Shown in pieces: positions 18,249 to 26,198 of a DNA stretch of 40,148 nucleotides (positions are counted from its first letter, which is position 1; each line of letters opens with the position of its first letter). The stretch is from Sulfurisoma sp. (GTDB taxonomy: Bacteria > Pseudomonadota > Gammaproteobacteria > Burkholderiales > Rhodocyclaceae): contig JAUYFI010000166.1 of assembly GCA_030691075.1 (NCBI GenBank), forward strand, positions 1-40,148, in the 5' to 3' direction. The notes below the pieces were generated by a model. That model did no database searches. It was not told where the DNA came from and saw only the letters and a list, made by a program, of their open reading frames with translations. Made by a program: the position numbers and the translations under genes.

Positions 18249-18282
18249 AGTCTATTGCGGGCGCATGACTGTTTTGTGACAG
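18249..18282 (-). promoter_or_regulatory. Pho box and -10 element of the phoBR promoter
   Basis: Reading the minus strand, 18282-18265 is CTGTCACAAAACAGTCAT. This matches 16 of 18 positions of the E. coli Pho box consensus, two CTGTCAT-type direct repeats 11 bp apart. Ten bases further comes TAGACT (18254-18249), a fair -10 at exactly the spacing used in Pho promoters, where PhoB replaces the -35 contact. The start site would fall near 18241, giving a leader of about 20 bases to the phoB ATG. The divergent DUF971 gene starts 82 bp away and might share the site. Confidence 0.85.
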
Positions 18283-18363
18283 ACGTAAGCTATCATGGCC
18301 CCCTTGAAAACAAGAGCTTAAACACCGATTTAAGTCATACTTCCCAAGAACCGAGAGAACACC

Positions 18364-18831
18364 ATGGCCGGACTCGACACCAAGACCCCCCATCCCACCG
18401 AAATCAAGCTGCACCAGCGCTCGCACCTGCTGGAAGTCAGCTTTGCCGACGGCAAGATATTCAAGCTGCCCTTCGAATTCCTGCGCGTCTATTCGCCGTC
18501 CGCCGAGGTGCGCGGCCACGGCCCCGGCCAGGAGACGCTGCAAACCGGCAAGCGCGACGTCGACATTGCCAATGTCGAGGCGGTCGGCAACTACGCCATC
18601 CTGCCTTTCTTTTCCGACGGCCACGATACCGGCATCTATTCCTGGGACCTGCTCTATCATCTAGGCGAGCATCAGGGCGATCTTTGGGCCGACTACCTTG
18701 TGCGCATGGACGCCGCCGGCGCCAGCCGCGATGTCGACTCCACCGACACCGTCCAGCCGCAAAAATCCGGCGGCTGCGGCGGGGGTAGTAGTGGTGGCGG
18801 CTGCGGCGGAGGTAGCTGCGGCAGCCACTGA
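18364..18831 (+). CDS. DUF971 protein with Gly/Cys-rich C-terminal tail
   Basis: A 155-residue protein. Residues 8-115 form a DUF971 (gamma-butyrobetaine hydroxylase N-like) domain: [77 protein letters not shown]971 proteins often stand next to ubiE or Fe-S maturation genes. The unusual part is a tail of about 20 residues after Q-P-Q-K-S, made almost only of Gly, Ser and three Cys ([20 protein letters not shown]), ending in His. Such a tail could bind metal or an Fe-S cluster or be surface-reactive; this is inference. It is the first gene of a run with ubiE 14 bp downstream. Confidence 0.88.
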   Translation: MAGLDTKTPHPTEIKLHQRSHLLEVSFADGKIFKLPFEFLRVYSPSAEVRGHGPGQETLQTGKRDVDIANVEAVGNYAILPFFSDGHDTGIYSWDLLYHLGEHQGDLWADYLVRMDAAGASRDVDSTDTVQPQKSGGCGGGSSGGGCGGGSCGSH

Positions 18832-18845
18832 CTTCAAGGAATTTA

Positions 18846-19580
18846 ATGACCCACCAGACCCACTTCGGCTTCGAGAGCGTCGCCGAAAACGAGAAGGCCG
18901 GCCGCGTCGCCGACGTCTTCTCTTCGGTCGCCCAGAAATACGACATCATGAACGACCTGATGTCGATGGGGATGCACCGCCTGTGGAAGATGTTCACCAT
19001 CGAGATCTCGGGCGTGCGCGCCGGCGACCGAGTGCTCGATGTCGCCGGCGGCACTGGCGACCTGTCGGCCGCCTTCGCCAGGCGCGTGGGCGCGAGCGGC
19101 GAAGTCTGGCTCACCGACATCAACAACGCCATGCTCACGCGCGGCCGCGACCGGCTGCTCGACGCGGGCGTGCTCGGCCCGGTGTCGCAGTGCGACGCCG
19201 AGAAGCTGCCGTTTCCTTCCGATCACTTCGACTGCGTCACCGTCGCCTTCGGTCTGCGCAACATGACGCACAAGGAGGCGGCGCTGGCCGAGATGCGCCG
19301 CGTGCTCAAGCCCGGCGGGCGGCTGCTGGTGCTCGAATTCTCCAAGGTGTGGAAGCCGCTCGAGCCCGCCTACGATTTCTACTCGTTCAAGATCCTGCCC
19401 TGGCTCGGCTCCAAGGTGGCGAACGACTCCGATTCGTACCGTTACCTGGCCGAGTCGATCCGCATGCACCCGGACCAGGCCACGCTGAAGTCCATGATGG
19501 AAGGCGCGGGATTGGCCCGCGTCGATTATTTCAACCTCACCGCCGGTGTCGTTGCACTGCACCGCGGCTACAAGTTATAA
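18846..19580 (+). CDS. ubiE: UbiE, demethylmenaquinone/2-methoxy-6-polyprenyl-benzoquinol C-methyltransferase
   Basis: A 244-residue protein with all UbiE signatures: [43 protein letters not shown], motif [73 protein letters not shown] and a C-terminal [17 protein letters not shown]. It methylates C2 of the ubiquinone precursor (and demethylmenaquinone) in the cytosol. It sits in a run DUF971-ubiE-Tim44-ubiJ, the usual proteobacterial order except that ubiB does not follow ubiJ here. Confidence 0.97.
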   Translation: MTHQTHFGFESVAENEKAGRVADVFSSVAQKYDIMNDLMSMGMHRLWKMFTIEISGVRAGDRVLDVAGGTGDLSAAFARRVGASGEVWLTDINNAMLTRGRDRLLDAGVLGPVSQCDAEKLPFPSDHFDCVTVAFGLRNMTHKEAALAEMRRVLKPGGRLLVLEFSKVWKPLEPAYDFYSFKILPWLGSKVANDSDSYRYLAESIRMHPDQATLKSMMEGAGLARVDYFNLTAGVVALHRGYKL

Positions 19581-19605
19581 GCTGTACCCCCCTGAAGGAG
19601 ATTCC

Positions 19606-20505
19606 ATGAAACGCATCGTTGCCACCCTGTCCCTCGCCCTCGTTGCCTTCGCCGGCACCGCCCTGCTTGCCTCCGATGCCGAAGCCAAGCGCCTCGGCGG
19701 CGGCAGTTCGTCCGGAATGAAGCGCGACAGCACCTTCATGAAACGCGACGCCACCCCGGCCGCGCCGGCGCAGAACGCCGCGTCAGCCGCCAAGCCGGCC
19801 ACCCCCGCCACCCCGCCGGCCGCCCAGCCCTCGGGCATGAGCAGATGGCTCGGCCCCATCGCCGGCATCGCCGCCGGTCTGGGCATCGCCGCCCTGCTTT
19901 CGCACTTCGGCCTCGGCGAAGGCATGGCCAACATGCTGATGATTCTGCTCGCCGTCGCGGCGGTCGTCTTCGTCGTCAAGCTGCTGCTGCGCAAGCGCCA
20001 GGAGAATTCCGGCATGCAGTACGCCGGTGCCGGCAATGATGCCGGGCGCGTCGAACCCAGCCACTTCGAGCCCGCGTCCGTCGCAAATGTCGGCGCTGGC
20101 GGGACGGCGGCAATGACCGCGACATCGAACATCCCCGCCGATTTCGACGTCGAGGGTTTCCTGCGCCAGGCCAAGCTCAACTACATCCGCCTGCAGGCCG
20201 CCAACGACCGTGGCGACATGGACGACATCCGCAACTTCACCTCGCCCGAGATGTTCGCCGAGATCCAGATGCAGTACGAAGAACGCGGCCGCGCCAAACA
20301 GGAAACCGACGTCCAGCAACTCGAAGCCACCCTGCTCGACGTGAGCGAGGAGGCCGGCCGCCATGTCGTCAGCGTGCGTTTCTTCGGCCACATCCGCGAG
20401 GCTGCCGATGCCATGCCCGAGGCGCTCGACGAAGTCTGGCACCTGTCGAAGCCGGTCAGCGGCAACGGCGGCTGGGTCATCGCCGGTATCCAGCAGTTCC
20501 AGTAA
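19606..20505 (+). CDS. Tim44-like domain membrane protein
   Basis: A 299-residue protein with an N-terminal signal or anchor (MKRIVATLSLALVAFAGTALLASDAEA), an AKRLGGGSSSGMKRDSTFMKR motif typical of bacterial Tim44-like proteins, an Ala/Pro-rich linker, two hydrophobic segments (about 83-101 and 105-125), and a C-terminal Tim44 domain (about 175-299: DVEGFLRQAKLNYIRLQAANDRGDMDDIRNFTSPEMFAEIQMQ). The role in bacteria is not settled. The start is set by AAGGAG at 19595-19600 and the ATG at 19606. Dispersed-repeat copy 6 lies in the linker (NVGAGGT, residues 161-167), between the membrane part and the Tim44 fold. Confidence 0.9.
   Translation: MKRIVATLSLALVAFAGTALLASDAEAKRLGGGSSSGMKRDSTFMKRDATPAAPAQNAASAAKPATPATPPAAQPSGMSRWLGPIAGIAAGLGIAALLSHFGLGEGMANMLMILLAVAAVVFVVKLLLRKRQENSGMQYAGAGNDAGRVEPSHFEPASVANVGAGGTAAMTATSNIPADFDVEGFLRQAKLNYIRLQAANDRGDMDDIRNFTSPEMFAEIQMQYEERGRAKQETDVQQLEATLLDVSEEAGRHVVSVRFFGHIREAADAMPEALDEVWHLSKPVSGNGGWVIAGIQQFQ
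20083..20110 (+). repeat. Dispersed repeat, copy 6 (inside the Tim44-like gene)
   Basis: Shows the core plus the variant ending GGCGGGACGGCGG, as in copy 4; the A-tract is shortened to AAAT. Read in the host gene as NVGAGGT in a low-complexity linker. Confidence 0.85.
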
Positions 20506-21074
20506 TGTTCTCGCCGCTCTCGCTCGGCGCGCTCAATCACCTGCTCGGGCAGGCCGACTGGGCACGGGCGAGGCTGATTCCCTTCGCCGGCCGCCGCGCG
20601 CGGCTGGCGATGCCGCCCTTCCAGCTCGATCTCGCCATTCGCGACGACGGCTACGTCGAGGCGGCCGCCGCGGGTGACGTACCCGACGTGACCATGACCC
20701 TGCCCGCCGACGCGCCGTTGCGCGCCTTGCAGGGACAGGAGCAGATCATCGCGGCCGCGCGCGTCGAGGGCAACGCCCATCTCGCCACCGAACTCTCCTT
20801 CGTGTTGCGCAACCTGCGTTGGGATGCCGAGGAAGACTTGTCCCGGGCGGTAGGCGACATCGCCGCCCACCGCATCATGCGGACGGCTGCCGCCTTTGCC
20901 GGCTGGCAGAAGCAGGCCGCGCGCAATCTGGCCGAGAACGTCGCTGAATACGTCAGCGAGGAAAATCCCCTGATCGCGCGGCCGCCGGACCTGGTGGCCT
21001 TCGCCACCGAAGTGGGCGAGCTGCGCGACAAGTTGTTACAGCTGGAAAAGCGCATCGACAAGCTGTCGCTTTAA
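20505..21074 (+). CDS. ubiJ: UbiJ, ubiquinone biosynthesis accessory factor (SCP2 domain)
   Basis: A 189-residue cytosolic protein. The first 110 residues form an SCP2-type lipid-binding domain (ARARLIPFAGRRARLAMPPFQLDLAIRDDGYVEAA, PDVTMTLPADAPLRAL, VEGNAHLATELSFVLRNLRWDAEEDLSRAVGDIAAHRI). The last 60 residues contain a coiled coil (VAFATEVGELRDKLLQLEKRIDKLSL). UbiJ binds ubiquinone intermediates and scaffolds the Ubi enzyme complex. Its ATG overlaps the Tim44-gene stop by one base (TAATG), so translation is coupled. ubiB, usually the next gene, is absent; a DUF3365 gene follows instead after 79 bp. Confidence 0.93.
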   Translation: MFSPLSLGALNHLLGQADWARARLIPFAGRRARLAMPPFQLDLAIRDDGYVEAAAAGDVPDVTMTLPADAPLRALQGQEQIIAAARVEGNAHLATELSFVLRNLRWDAEEDLSRAVGDIAAHRIMRTAAAFAGWQKQAARNLAENVAEYVSEENPLIARPPDLVAFATEVGELRDKLLQLEKRIDKLSL

Positions 21075-21153
21075 CCGTAGCATTCCGCGTCGGACCGGCG
21101 CGCCACCCGGGCGCCCGTCTGTCATCACCGCAACCATTTAGGAGAAGACCCAT

Positions 21154-21717
21154 ATGCGCAAGACGTTGATCGCCGCCGCGTTCGCGGCCGTTTCTGTTTC
21201 CGCCATTGCCCAGGAGGGCAACCTGCTGCAGGACGTTCGCCAGACCGCGATGTCGATGCCGCCCAAGCTGCTCGAGGTGCTCGACGCCGAAATCAAGAAG
21301 TCCGGCCACGCCGAGGCGATGGTGGTTTGCCGCGACAAGGCGCCGGCCATGGCCAAGGCGCTGTCCGAGGCCAAGGGCATGCAGATCCGCCGCGTCAGCC
21401 TGAAAAACCGCAACCCCAAGGCGACGCCCGACGCCTGGGAGAAGAAGATTCTCGAGGACTTCGAAAAGCGCACGGCGGGCGGCGAGAAGCCCGGCGTGCT
21501 CGAAGCGAGCGAAATCGTCATGGAGGACGGCAAGCGCGTGATGCGCTACATGAAGGCGCTGCCGACGCAGGATCTCTGCCTCGCCTGCCACGGCACCGAC
21601 GACCGCATCGACAAGGACGTCAAGGCCAAGCTCAAGGAACTCTATCCCGACGACAAGGCCGTGGGCTATTCGGCGGCGCAGATTCGCGGCGCCATCACGG
21701 TGAGGAAGCCGCTGTAA
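21154..21717 (+). CDS. DUF3365 (Tll0287-like) periplasmic c-type haem protein
   Basis: A 187-residue secreted protein with a signal peptide (MRKTLIAAAFAAVSVSAIA|QEG) and a PAS-like DUF3365 domain: MVVCRDKAPAMAK, MQIRRVSLKNRNPKATPDAWEKKILEDFE, and a single haem c motif CLACH near residue 148-152, followed by AVGYSAAQIRGAITVRKPL. Tll0287-like domains are haem-binding redox or gas-sensor modules. The AGGAG site about ten bases before the ATG fits. A strong intrinsic terminator starts 22 bp after the stop, so it is a single gene or the end of the ubi run. Electron partner unknown. Confidence 0.9.
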   Translation: MRKTLIAAAFAAVSVSAIAQEGNLLQDVRQTAMSMPPKLLEVLDAEIKKSGHAEAMVVCRDKAPAMAKALSEAKGMQIRRVSLKNRNPKATPDAWEKKILEDFEKRTAGGEKPGVLEASEIVMEDGKRVMRYMKALPTQDLCLACHGTDDRIDKDVKAKLKELYPDDKAVGYSAAQIRGAITVRKPL

Positions 21718-21739
21718 GACCCGCCGCGACCGGCTTCGA

Positions 21740-21765
21740 GGGCAGCCCGCGGGCTGCCCTTTTTT
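21740..21765 (+). terminator. Rho-independent terminator after the DUF3365 gene
   Basis: A 9-bp GC stem GGGCAGCCC / GGGCTGCCC with a two-base GC centre (21740-21759) followed by six T residues (21760-21765). It is a textbook intrinsic terminator for plus-strand transcripts arriving from ubiJ and DUF3365. Confidence 0.93.
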
Positions 21766-21816
21766 CTGGCGCGGCGACATGGTGTCCCGTGTCCGATAAA
21801 TGGGTATTATGAAGGC

Positions 21817-23034
21817 ATGACAGACACCAAGCCACCGTCGCGGGTTCGGCCATGGGCCGTCGCCGCCGTCGCCGCCGTCGCGACCATCTGCAATGCCCAG
21901 GCGGCCGGCGGCATCGACTTCTCGGGCTCCGGTTTTCTCACCCTTGCCGCAGGCAAGATGCTCGGCGGCGACCGCGGCAACGTCAATGACTTTCCCTGCC
22001 CCTGCCTCGCCGTCGACTACGGCCAGGGCGGCGTCTACGACGGCCGAGGCGGCCTGCAATGGGGGCCGGACTCCAAGCTTGGCGTACAGGGCAGCGCGAC
22101 GTTCGGCGCCGGTGGTAATGGGGGCCTGTCGCTCACCGGCCAGGCCGTGGCGCGCGGCGCGCGCGGCGGCCGCGTCAATCTGGAATGGCTCTACGGCAGC
22201 TACGAGATCAACGAAAAATTCACGCTGCAGGCCGGACGCAAGCGTCTGCCGCTGTTCTATTACTCGGACGTGCAGGACATCGGCTTCGCCCTGCCCTGGG
22301 TGCACCTGCCGCCGGCCGTCTATGGCTGGGAGGCGGTCAATTACAACGGCGTCAATCTGCTCTGGCATGACCAGTGGGGCCACTGGTCGTCGACGCTGAA
22401 CCTGCTCGCCGGCAGCGAGTCGCGGCGCGAGAGCGGCTACTGGAAAATCTACAACGGCCGCCGCAACCGCACCGACGTGCGCTGGGGCAACATCGCCGGC
22501 GGCGACCTGACCCTGCAACGCGACTGGTTCGAGGCGCGCTTCGTCTTCATGCAATCGACCACGCAAACTAAAAACGTCAGCGGCGCCTGGGACGCGGCGA
22601 CGCAATCCTACGATCCCGCGACAATCGACGACGCCTGGACGCCGTCGCCAGCCGCGCGCCAGCGCATCCACGGCGCGGCCTTCAACGCCGATTATCGCAA
22701 CTGGCTGGTGCGCAGCGAATTCGTCTTCATCGACCGGCCCGGCAACAACTGGAAGGATTTTTCCCAGAACCTGAGCCTCGGCTACCGCTACGGCAAGTGG
22801 CAGCCGATGGCGACGTGGTCGAGCTACCACGCCAACGCCGTGACGCGCCAGGGCGCGCAGTCCGACGCGCAGGAGGCATGGACGGTGACAAGCCTGGTGC
22901 TGCGGCGCGACCTCGGCGCCTCAAGCGCGCTCAAGCTGCAATATGACAATCTGAAGGAACAGGGCGGCCCCAACTGGCAGCCCCGCTACGGCAACGCACG
23001 CCTGCTGACGCTGAGCTATGAGTTGGTGTTCTGA
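21817..23034 (+). CDS. Outer-membrane beta-barrel porin
   Basis: A 405-residue protein with a long N-region and signal peptide (to about residue 30, ICNAQA|AGG), then alternating amphipathic strands rich in aromatic residues (FSGSGFLTLAAGKML, RVNLEWLYGSYEINEKFTLQAGRKRLPLFYYSDVQDIGFALPWVHLPP, NWLVRSEFVFIDRP) and a terminal strand ending LLTLSYELVF with the C-terminal Phe recognised by the BAM machinery. Substrate unknown. A TATTAT at 21805-21810 lies only six bases before the ATG, so the message may have almost no leader. Its stop overlaps the next ORF by one base; it starts a four-gene run with the porin remnant, the PstS-like gene and the GGDEF/EAL gene. Confidence 0.85.
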   Translation: MTDTKPPSRVRPWAVAAVAAVATICNAQAAGGIDFSGSGFLTLAAGKMLGGDRGNVNDFPCPCLAVDYGQGGVYDGRGGLQWGPDSKLGVQGSATFGAGGNGGLSLTGQAVARGARGGRVNLEWLYGSYEINEKFTLQAGRKRLPLFYYSDVQDIGFALPWVHLPPAVYGWEAVNYNGVNLLWHDQWGHWSSTLNLLAGSESRRESGYWKIYNGRRNRTDVRWGNIAGGDLTLQRDWFEARFVFMQSTTQTKNVSGAWDAATQSYDPATIDDAWTPSPAARQRIHGAAFNADYRNWLVRSEFVFIDRPGNNWKDFSQNLSLGYRYGKWQPMATWSSYHANAVTRQGAQSDAQEAWTVTSLVLRRDLGASSALKLQYDNLKEQGGPNWQPRYGNARLLTLSYELVF

Positions 23035-23083
23035 TGCAGCGTGCCCTGACCAGCCTCATCCTCTCCGCCCCGTGCCTCGTGTC

Positions 23084-23099
23084 GCAAAAAGTCGGCGCG
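23084..23099 (+). repeat. Dispersed repeat, copy 7 (truncated, inside the porin remnant)
   Basis: Shares GCAAAAAGTCGGCGCG with the family and then diverges into GGTGAAGCCCC, which leads into the 44-bp tandem repeat. It is read as QKVGAGEAPAL by the remnant ORF. Confidence 0.75.
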
Positions 23100-23104
23100 G
23101 GTGA

Positions 23105-23187
23105 AGCCCCTGCGCTACAAGGCGGTCGAGCAAAAGACGCTCTGATGGAGCCCTTGCGCAGCAGGGCGGTCGAGCAAAGTACGCTCT
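23105..23187 (+). repeat. 44-bp period imperfect tandem repeat, two units
   Basis: Units start at 23105 and 23149. Over 39 aligned positions 33 agree; both contain GGCGGTCGAGCAAA and end in ACGCTCT. The 44-bp period is not a multiple of three, so the units are read in different frames. Each unit holds GAGC-N7-GCTC, a short inverted repeat. They adjoin dispersed-repeat copy 7 and seem to form one composite insertion. Confidence 0.85.
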
Positions 23188-23335
23188 CCTCGCCGCTGCG
23201 GATCCTCGCCGTGGCGGATGGCGGGACGGCGGCTTCGGACTTCTCCCTGCGCGGCTTCGGCACCCTGGCGGCCGCGCGCTCGTCCTCCGATCGGGCCGAT
23301 GTCGTCAGCCTCACTCTGGATTTCGTCTTCTGGCG

Positions 23336-23770
23336 ATGACGCCGCGCCGCCGCCTCCTTTCGCTCCTTGCCGGCCTTTTGCTGGCCGAGCCGGCGCGCGC
23401 CGACCTGGTCGTGATCGCCCATCCCAGGGCGGGCGTCGACCAACTCACGCGGGAACAGGTGGTCAACATTTTCCTCGGCCGCTTCCGCCAGTTTCCCTCG
23501 GGCATCGCCGCCGAGCCCATCGACCTGCCCCCCGACACCGCCGAGAAGGCCGCCTTCTACCAGAAGCTGGTCGGCAAGGAGCTGGCCGAAATCAACGCCT
23601 ACTGGGCGCGTCTGGTATTCTCCGGACGCACCCAGCCGCCGCGCCAGGCGAGCGGAGCCACGCATATGGTCGAACTGGTCGCCGGCACCCCCGGCGCCAT
23701 TGGCTACGTCGAGCGCCCCAAGGGGGAAAGCAAGGTGAAAATCGTGTTCGAACTCGAAGCCGCGCGATGA
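23336..23770 (+). CDS. Small PstS-like periplasmic solute-binding protein
   Basis: A 144-residue protein with a signal peptide (MTPRRRLLSLLAGLLLAEPARA|DLVV) and a short phosphate-binding-protein-like fold: VVIAHPRAGVDQLTREQVVNIFLGRFRQFPSG, AFYQKLVGKELAEINAYWARLVFSGRTQPPRQ and VAGTPGAIGYVERP. Proteins of this size are common upstream of membrane GGDEF or sensor proteins and are annotated as phosphate ABC transporter substrate-binding, but no transporter subunits are present. Its ATGA stop-start overlap with the GGDEF/EAL gene suggests it could act as a periplasmic ligand partner of that protein; this is inference. Confidence 0.85.
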   Translation: MTPRRRLLSLLAGLLLAEPARADLVVIAHPRAGVDQLTREQVVNIFLGRFRQFPSGIAAEPIDLPPDTAEKAAFYQKLVGKELAEINAYWARLVFSGRTQPPRQASGATHMVELVAGTPGAIGYVERPKGESKVKIVFELEAAR

Positions 23771-26124
23771 TCCGGTACTTCCGCAAGAGCATCGTCTTCG
23801 GCACCACGGTCGGTGTGGTCGGTGTCGCCTTGCTGGTCGGACTGCTGTTCAAGCTGGTGGCGGCGAATTTCACGGCCGAGCAGGCTGAGCAGGATGTGGT
23901 CACTCACCTCAATGAGCTGGTCAACACCATTGAGAGCACCGCCAGCGTCGCCTGCTTTGCCAAGGATGCGCAACTGGCGAAAGAGGTGGTCAACGGCGTC
24001 ATCAAGAATGTCGCCATCGCGCGCGTCGTCATCATCAGCGACGGCCAGGAACTTGCGCGTGCCGAGCGGCCCTCGCAAGTTGCCGGAATACGGACCGCGC
24101 TGCAGCCGGTACAGCGCAAACTGGTTTCTCCCTTCGACCCCAATCAGACCATCGGCGAAATTCGCATCGAACCCAATCACGAAAATGTGGACCAGGGCAT
24201 CGCCGAGCAGATCCGTTTCGTCAGCGTGTTGCTGGCGGTCCAGCTGGCTGTCATCGCCGTCGCCGTCATGGGCATCATGTACCGGATGGTGGTACGACCG
24301 ATCAAGGCCATGTCCGACGGCCTGCATCGCATGGACGCCACCACCGGCCAGCAGCTGCCGATCCCGGCGCGCCACGCCCACAACGAGCTCGGCCGTCTTG
24401 CCGGCGACATCAACGCACTGGCCGGCAGGCTCGTCGCCGCGCTGTTCGAGGAACACGCACTGCGCCTGGAGCGCGAGATGGACGAGCGCAAGTACCGCGG
24501 TATCTTCGACAATGCGGACTCCGGCATTTTCGTCGCCGATGGTCGCGGCTGCCTGCAGTCGTGGAACCGTTCCTTCGCGCGCCTGTCCGGCATGCCGGAC
24601 ACCGCCGCCGCACCGTGCCTCGCCGACATGCCCTGGCAGGCGCCGGAACAGCTTGCTGCCCTGATCGAAGCCTGTCTCGCCGCCAATGCCGGCCAGGCCG
24701 CCGATCTCGAACTTCTTCCCGCCGGACAGCGGACGAGCACCTGGCTGCACATAGCCTTGAGCCCGATCGGCGTCGATACGGTGCAAGGCATCGTCAGCGA
24801 CGTGACGGATCGCAAACAGGCCGAGGATTCGGCGCGCGAGATGGCGGTAACCGATCCTCTCACCGGGCTGGGCAACCGGCTCGGCCTCGAGCAGCGCCTG
24901 CTGGCACGGATGCGCTCCAGCGACGCCTTCTCGCTGATGCTGATCGATCTCGACGGCTTCAAGCAGATCAATGACGCCATGGGCTTTCCGGTCGGCGACA
25001 AGGTGCTTGCCATGGCGGCTTCCCGGCTGGCCAGCGGCATCAAGAGTTCCGACTGGCTGGCCCGCACCGGAGGCGACGAATTCGCCATCGTGCTCCCCGG
25101 CCTCGCAAGCCAGGAAACGGCGGCCAGCATCGGCGGGCGGCTGCTCGGAACCCTGGCTCACCCCTTCGATATCGCGGACATGCCGACGATCCTCGGCGCC
25201 AGTATCGGCATCGGTTTTTTTCCGGGCGACGGCCACGACCTGCCGACCTTGCTGCGCAACGTCGAGCTTGCCCTCGACCGCGCCCGTGCCGGCGGCGGCA
25301 ATTGTTTCGAGTTCTTCGATTCGGCCATGGTCAAGGCGGCGACGCAGCGGCGGCAACTCGAGGCGGACATGCGGCAGGGCATCCAGCGCGACGAATTCCG
25401 CCTCTTCTTCCAGCCCATCGTCGACCTGGCCAGCCACCGCACGCTCGGTGCCGAGGCGCTGATCCGCTGGCAGCATCCCGAGCACGGCCTGGTGCCGCCC
25501 GACAGTTTCATCCCGCTGGCCGAGGAAACCGGCTTCATCCGGGAGCTCGGCCTCTGGGTGGTCGACGAAGCCTGCCGCCAACTGGCCAGTTGGCACGGCG
25601 CCGGCCACGCACTCTATCTGTCGGTCAATGTTTCGACCCGGCAGATTCCCGACGCGCTGTCGCTGGCCATCCTGCTCGCCGCCACGACTCGCCATGGCAT
25701 CCCGCCGGGCGCGCTGGCGCTGGAAATCACCGAGGGCGCTCTGATGGGCGACATGGCCAAGGCGCTTGCCTGGCTTCAGGACGTGCGCGCGGCGGGCTTT
25801 CGCACGTATCTCGACGACTTCGGCACCGGCTACTCCTCGCTGTCCTACCTCAAGCGCTTCCCCATGGACACGGTCAAGATCGACAAGTCATTCGTGCGTG
25901 AAATGGGCGAGGACGGCAGCGACCGCGCGCTGGTCGAGGCCATCATCGCCATGGCCAGGAGCCTCGGGCTCAAGGTGGTGGCCGAGGGCGTCGAAACCGC
26001 CGCCCAGCTGGCGCTGCTGCGCGGCATGGGGTGCGGCATGGGCCAGGGCTATCACTTCTCGAAACCGGTGCCGGCGGCCGACTTCCTCTCGGTCCGGGAC
26101 CGCATCGACGCGACAGGCTGGTAA
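23767..26124 (+). CDS. Membrane HAMP-PAS-GGDEF-EAL cyclic di-GMP protein
   Basis: A 785-residue inner-membrane protein. It has two transmembrane helices (about 11-31 and 155-178) around a periplasmic sensor domain (ELVNTIESTASVACFAKDAQLAKEVVNGV, CHASE8/7TMR-like), then HAMP (MVVRPIKAMSDGLHRM), PAS (about 240-350, YRGIFDNADSGIFVADGRG), a GGDEF domain with intact TGGDEF near 435, and an EAL domain with GAEALIRW near 563, DDFGTGYSSLSYLKRFP and VVAEGVET. Both catalytic motifs look complete, so it could make and break c-di-GMP. The inhibitory RxxD site reads KSSD, so product inhibition is probably lost. The ATG at 23767 overlaps the PstS-like stop; the long open frame upstream is a shadow. Confidence 0.93.
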   Translation: MIRYFRKSIVFGTTVGVVGVALLVGLLFKLVAANFTAEQAEQDVVTHLNELVNTIESTASVACFAKDAQLAKEVVNGVIKNVAIARVVIISDGQELARAERPSQVAGIRTALQPVQRKLVSPFDPNQTIGEIRIEPNHENVDQGIAEQIRFVSVLLAVQLAVIAVAVMGIMYRMVVRPIKAMSDGLHRMDATTGQQLPIPARHAHNELGRLAGDINALAGRLVAALFEEHALRLEREMDERKYRGIFDNADSGIFVADGRGCLQSWNRSFARLSGMPDTAAAPCLADMPWQAPEQLAALIEACLAANAGQAADLELLPAGQRTSTWLHIALSPIGVDTVQGIVSDVTDRKQAEDSAREMAVTDPLTGLGNRLGLEQRLLARMRSSDAFSLMLIDLDGFKQINDAMGFPVGDKVLAMAASRLASGIKSSDWLARTGGDEFAIVLPGLASQETAASIGGRLLGTLAHPFDIADMPTILGASIGIGFFPGDGHDLPTLLRNVELALDRARAGGGNCFEFFDSAMVKAATQRRQLEADMRQGIQRDEFRLFFQPIVDLASHRTLGAEALIRWQHPEHGLVPPDSFIPLAEETGFIRELGLWVVDEACRQLASWHGAGHALYLSVNVSTRQIPDALSLAILLAATTRHGIPPGALALEITEGALMGDMAKALAWLQDVRAAGFRTYLDDFGTGYSSLSYLKRFPMDTVKIDKSFVREMGEDGSDRALVEAIIAMARSLGLKVVAEGVETAAQLALLRGMGCGMGQGYHFSKPVPAADFLSVRDRIDATGW

Positions 26125-26198
26125 CACCGTCAATCCGCCAGTCGGCTGCAATTCAACACTGGGGAGCGCGCTACTGTTTGACGGCTACCCGAAATTTC

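Larger units (their letters stand above)
23034..23339 (+). pseudogene. 101-codon porin remnant carrying inserted repeats
   Basis: The frame begins like a secreted porin (MQRALTSLILSAPCLVS). It then runs through dispersed-repeat copy 7 and a 44-bp tandem repeat, and resumes with SDFSLRGFGTLAAARSSSDRAD. That segment looks like the first strand of a barrel porin. It jumps straight to VVSLTLDFVFWR, which looks like a last strand. The whole barrel between first and last strand is missing, so the ORF appears to be an internally deleted porin that stayed in frame. Its stop overlaps the start of the PstS-like gene (ATGACG), keeping the operon coupled. It may be translated but is unlikely to form a barrel. 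Confidence 0.65.

Noticed and set aside
26125-26198. A terminator or small gene between the GGDEF/EAL gene and the DsrC-like gene
   Set aside because: The 74-bp convergent gap shows no stable stem with a T-tract and no reading frame with a ribosome-binding site.
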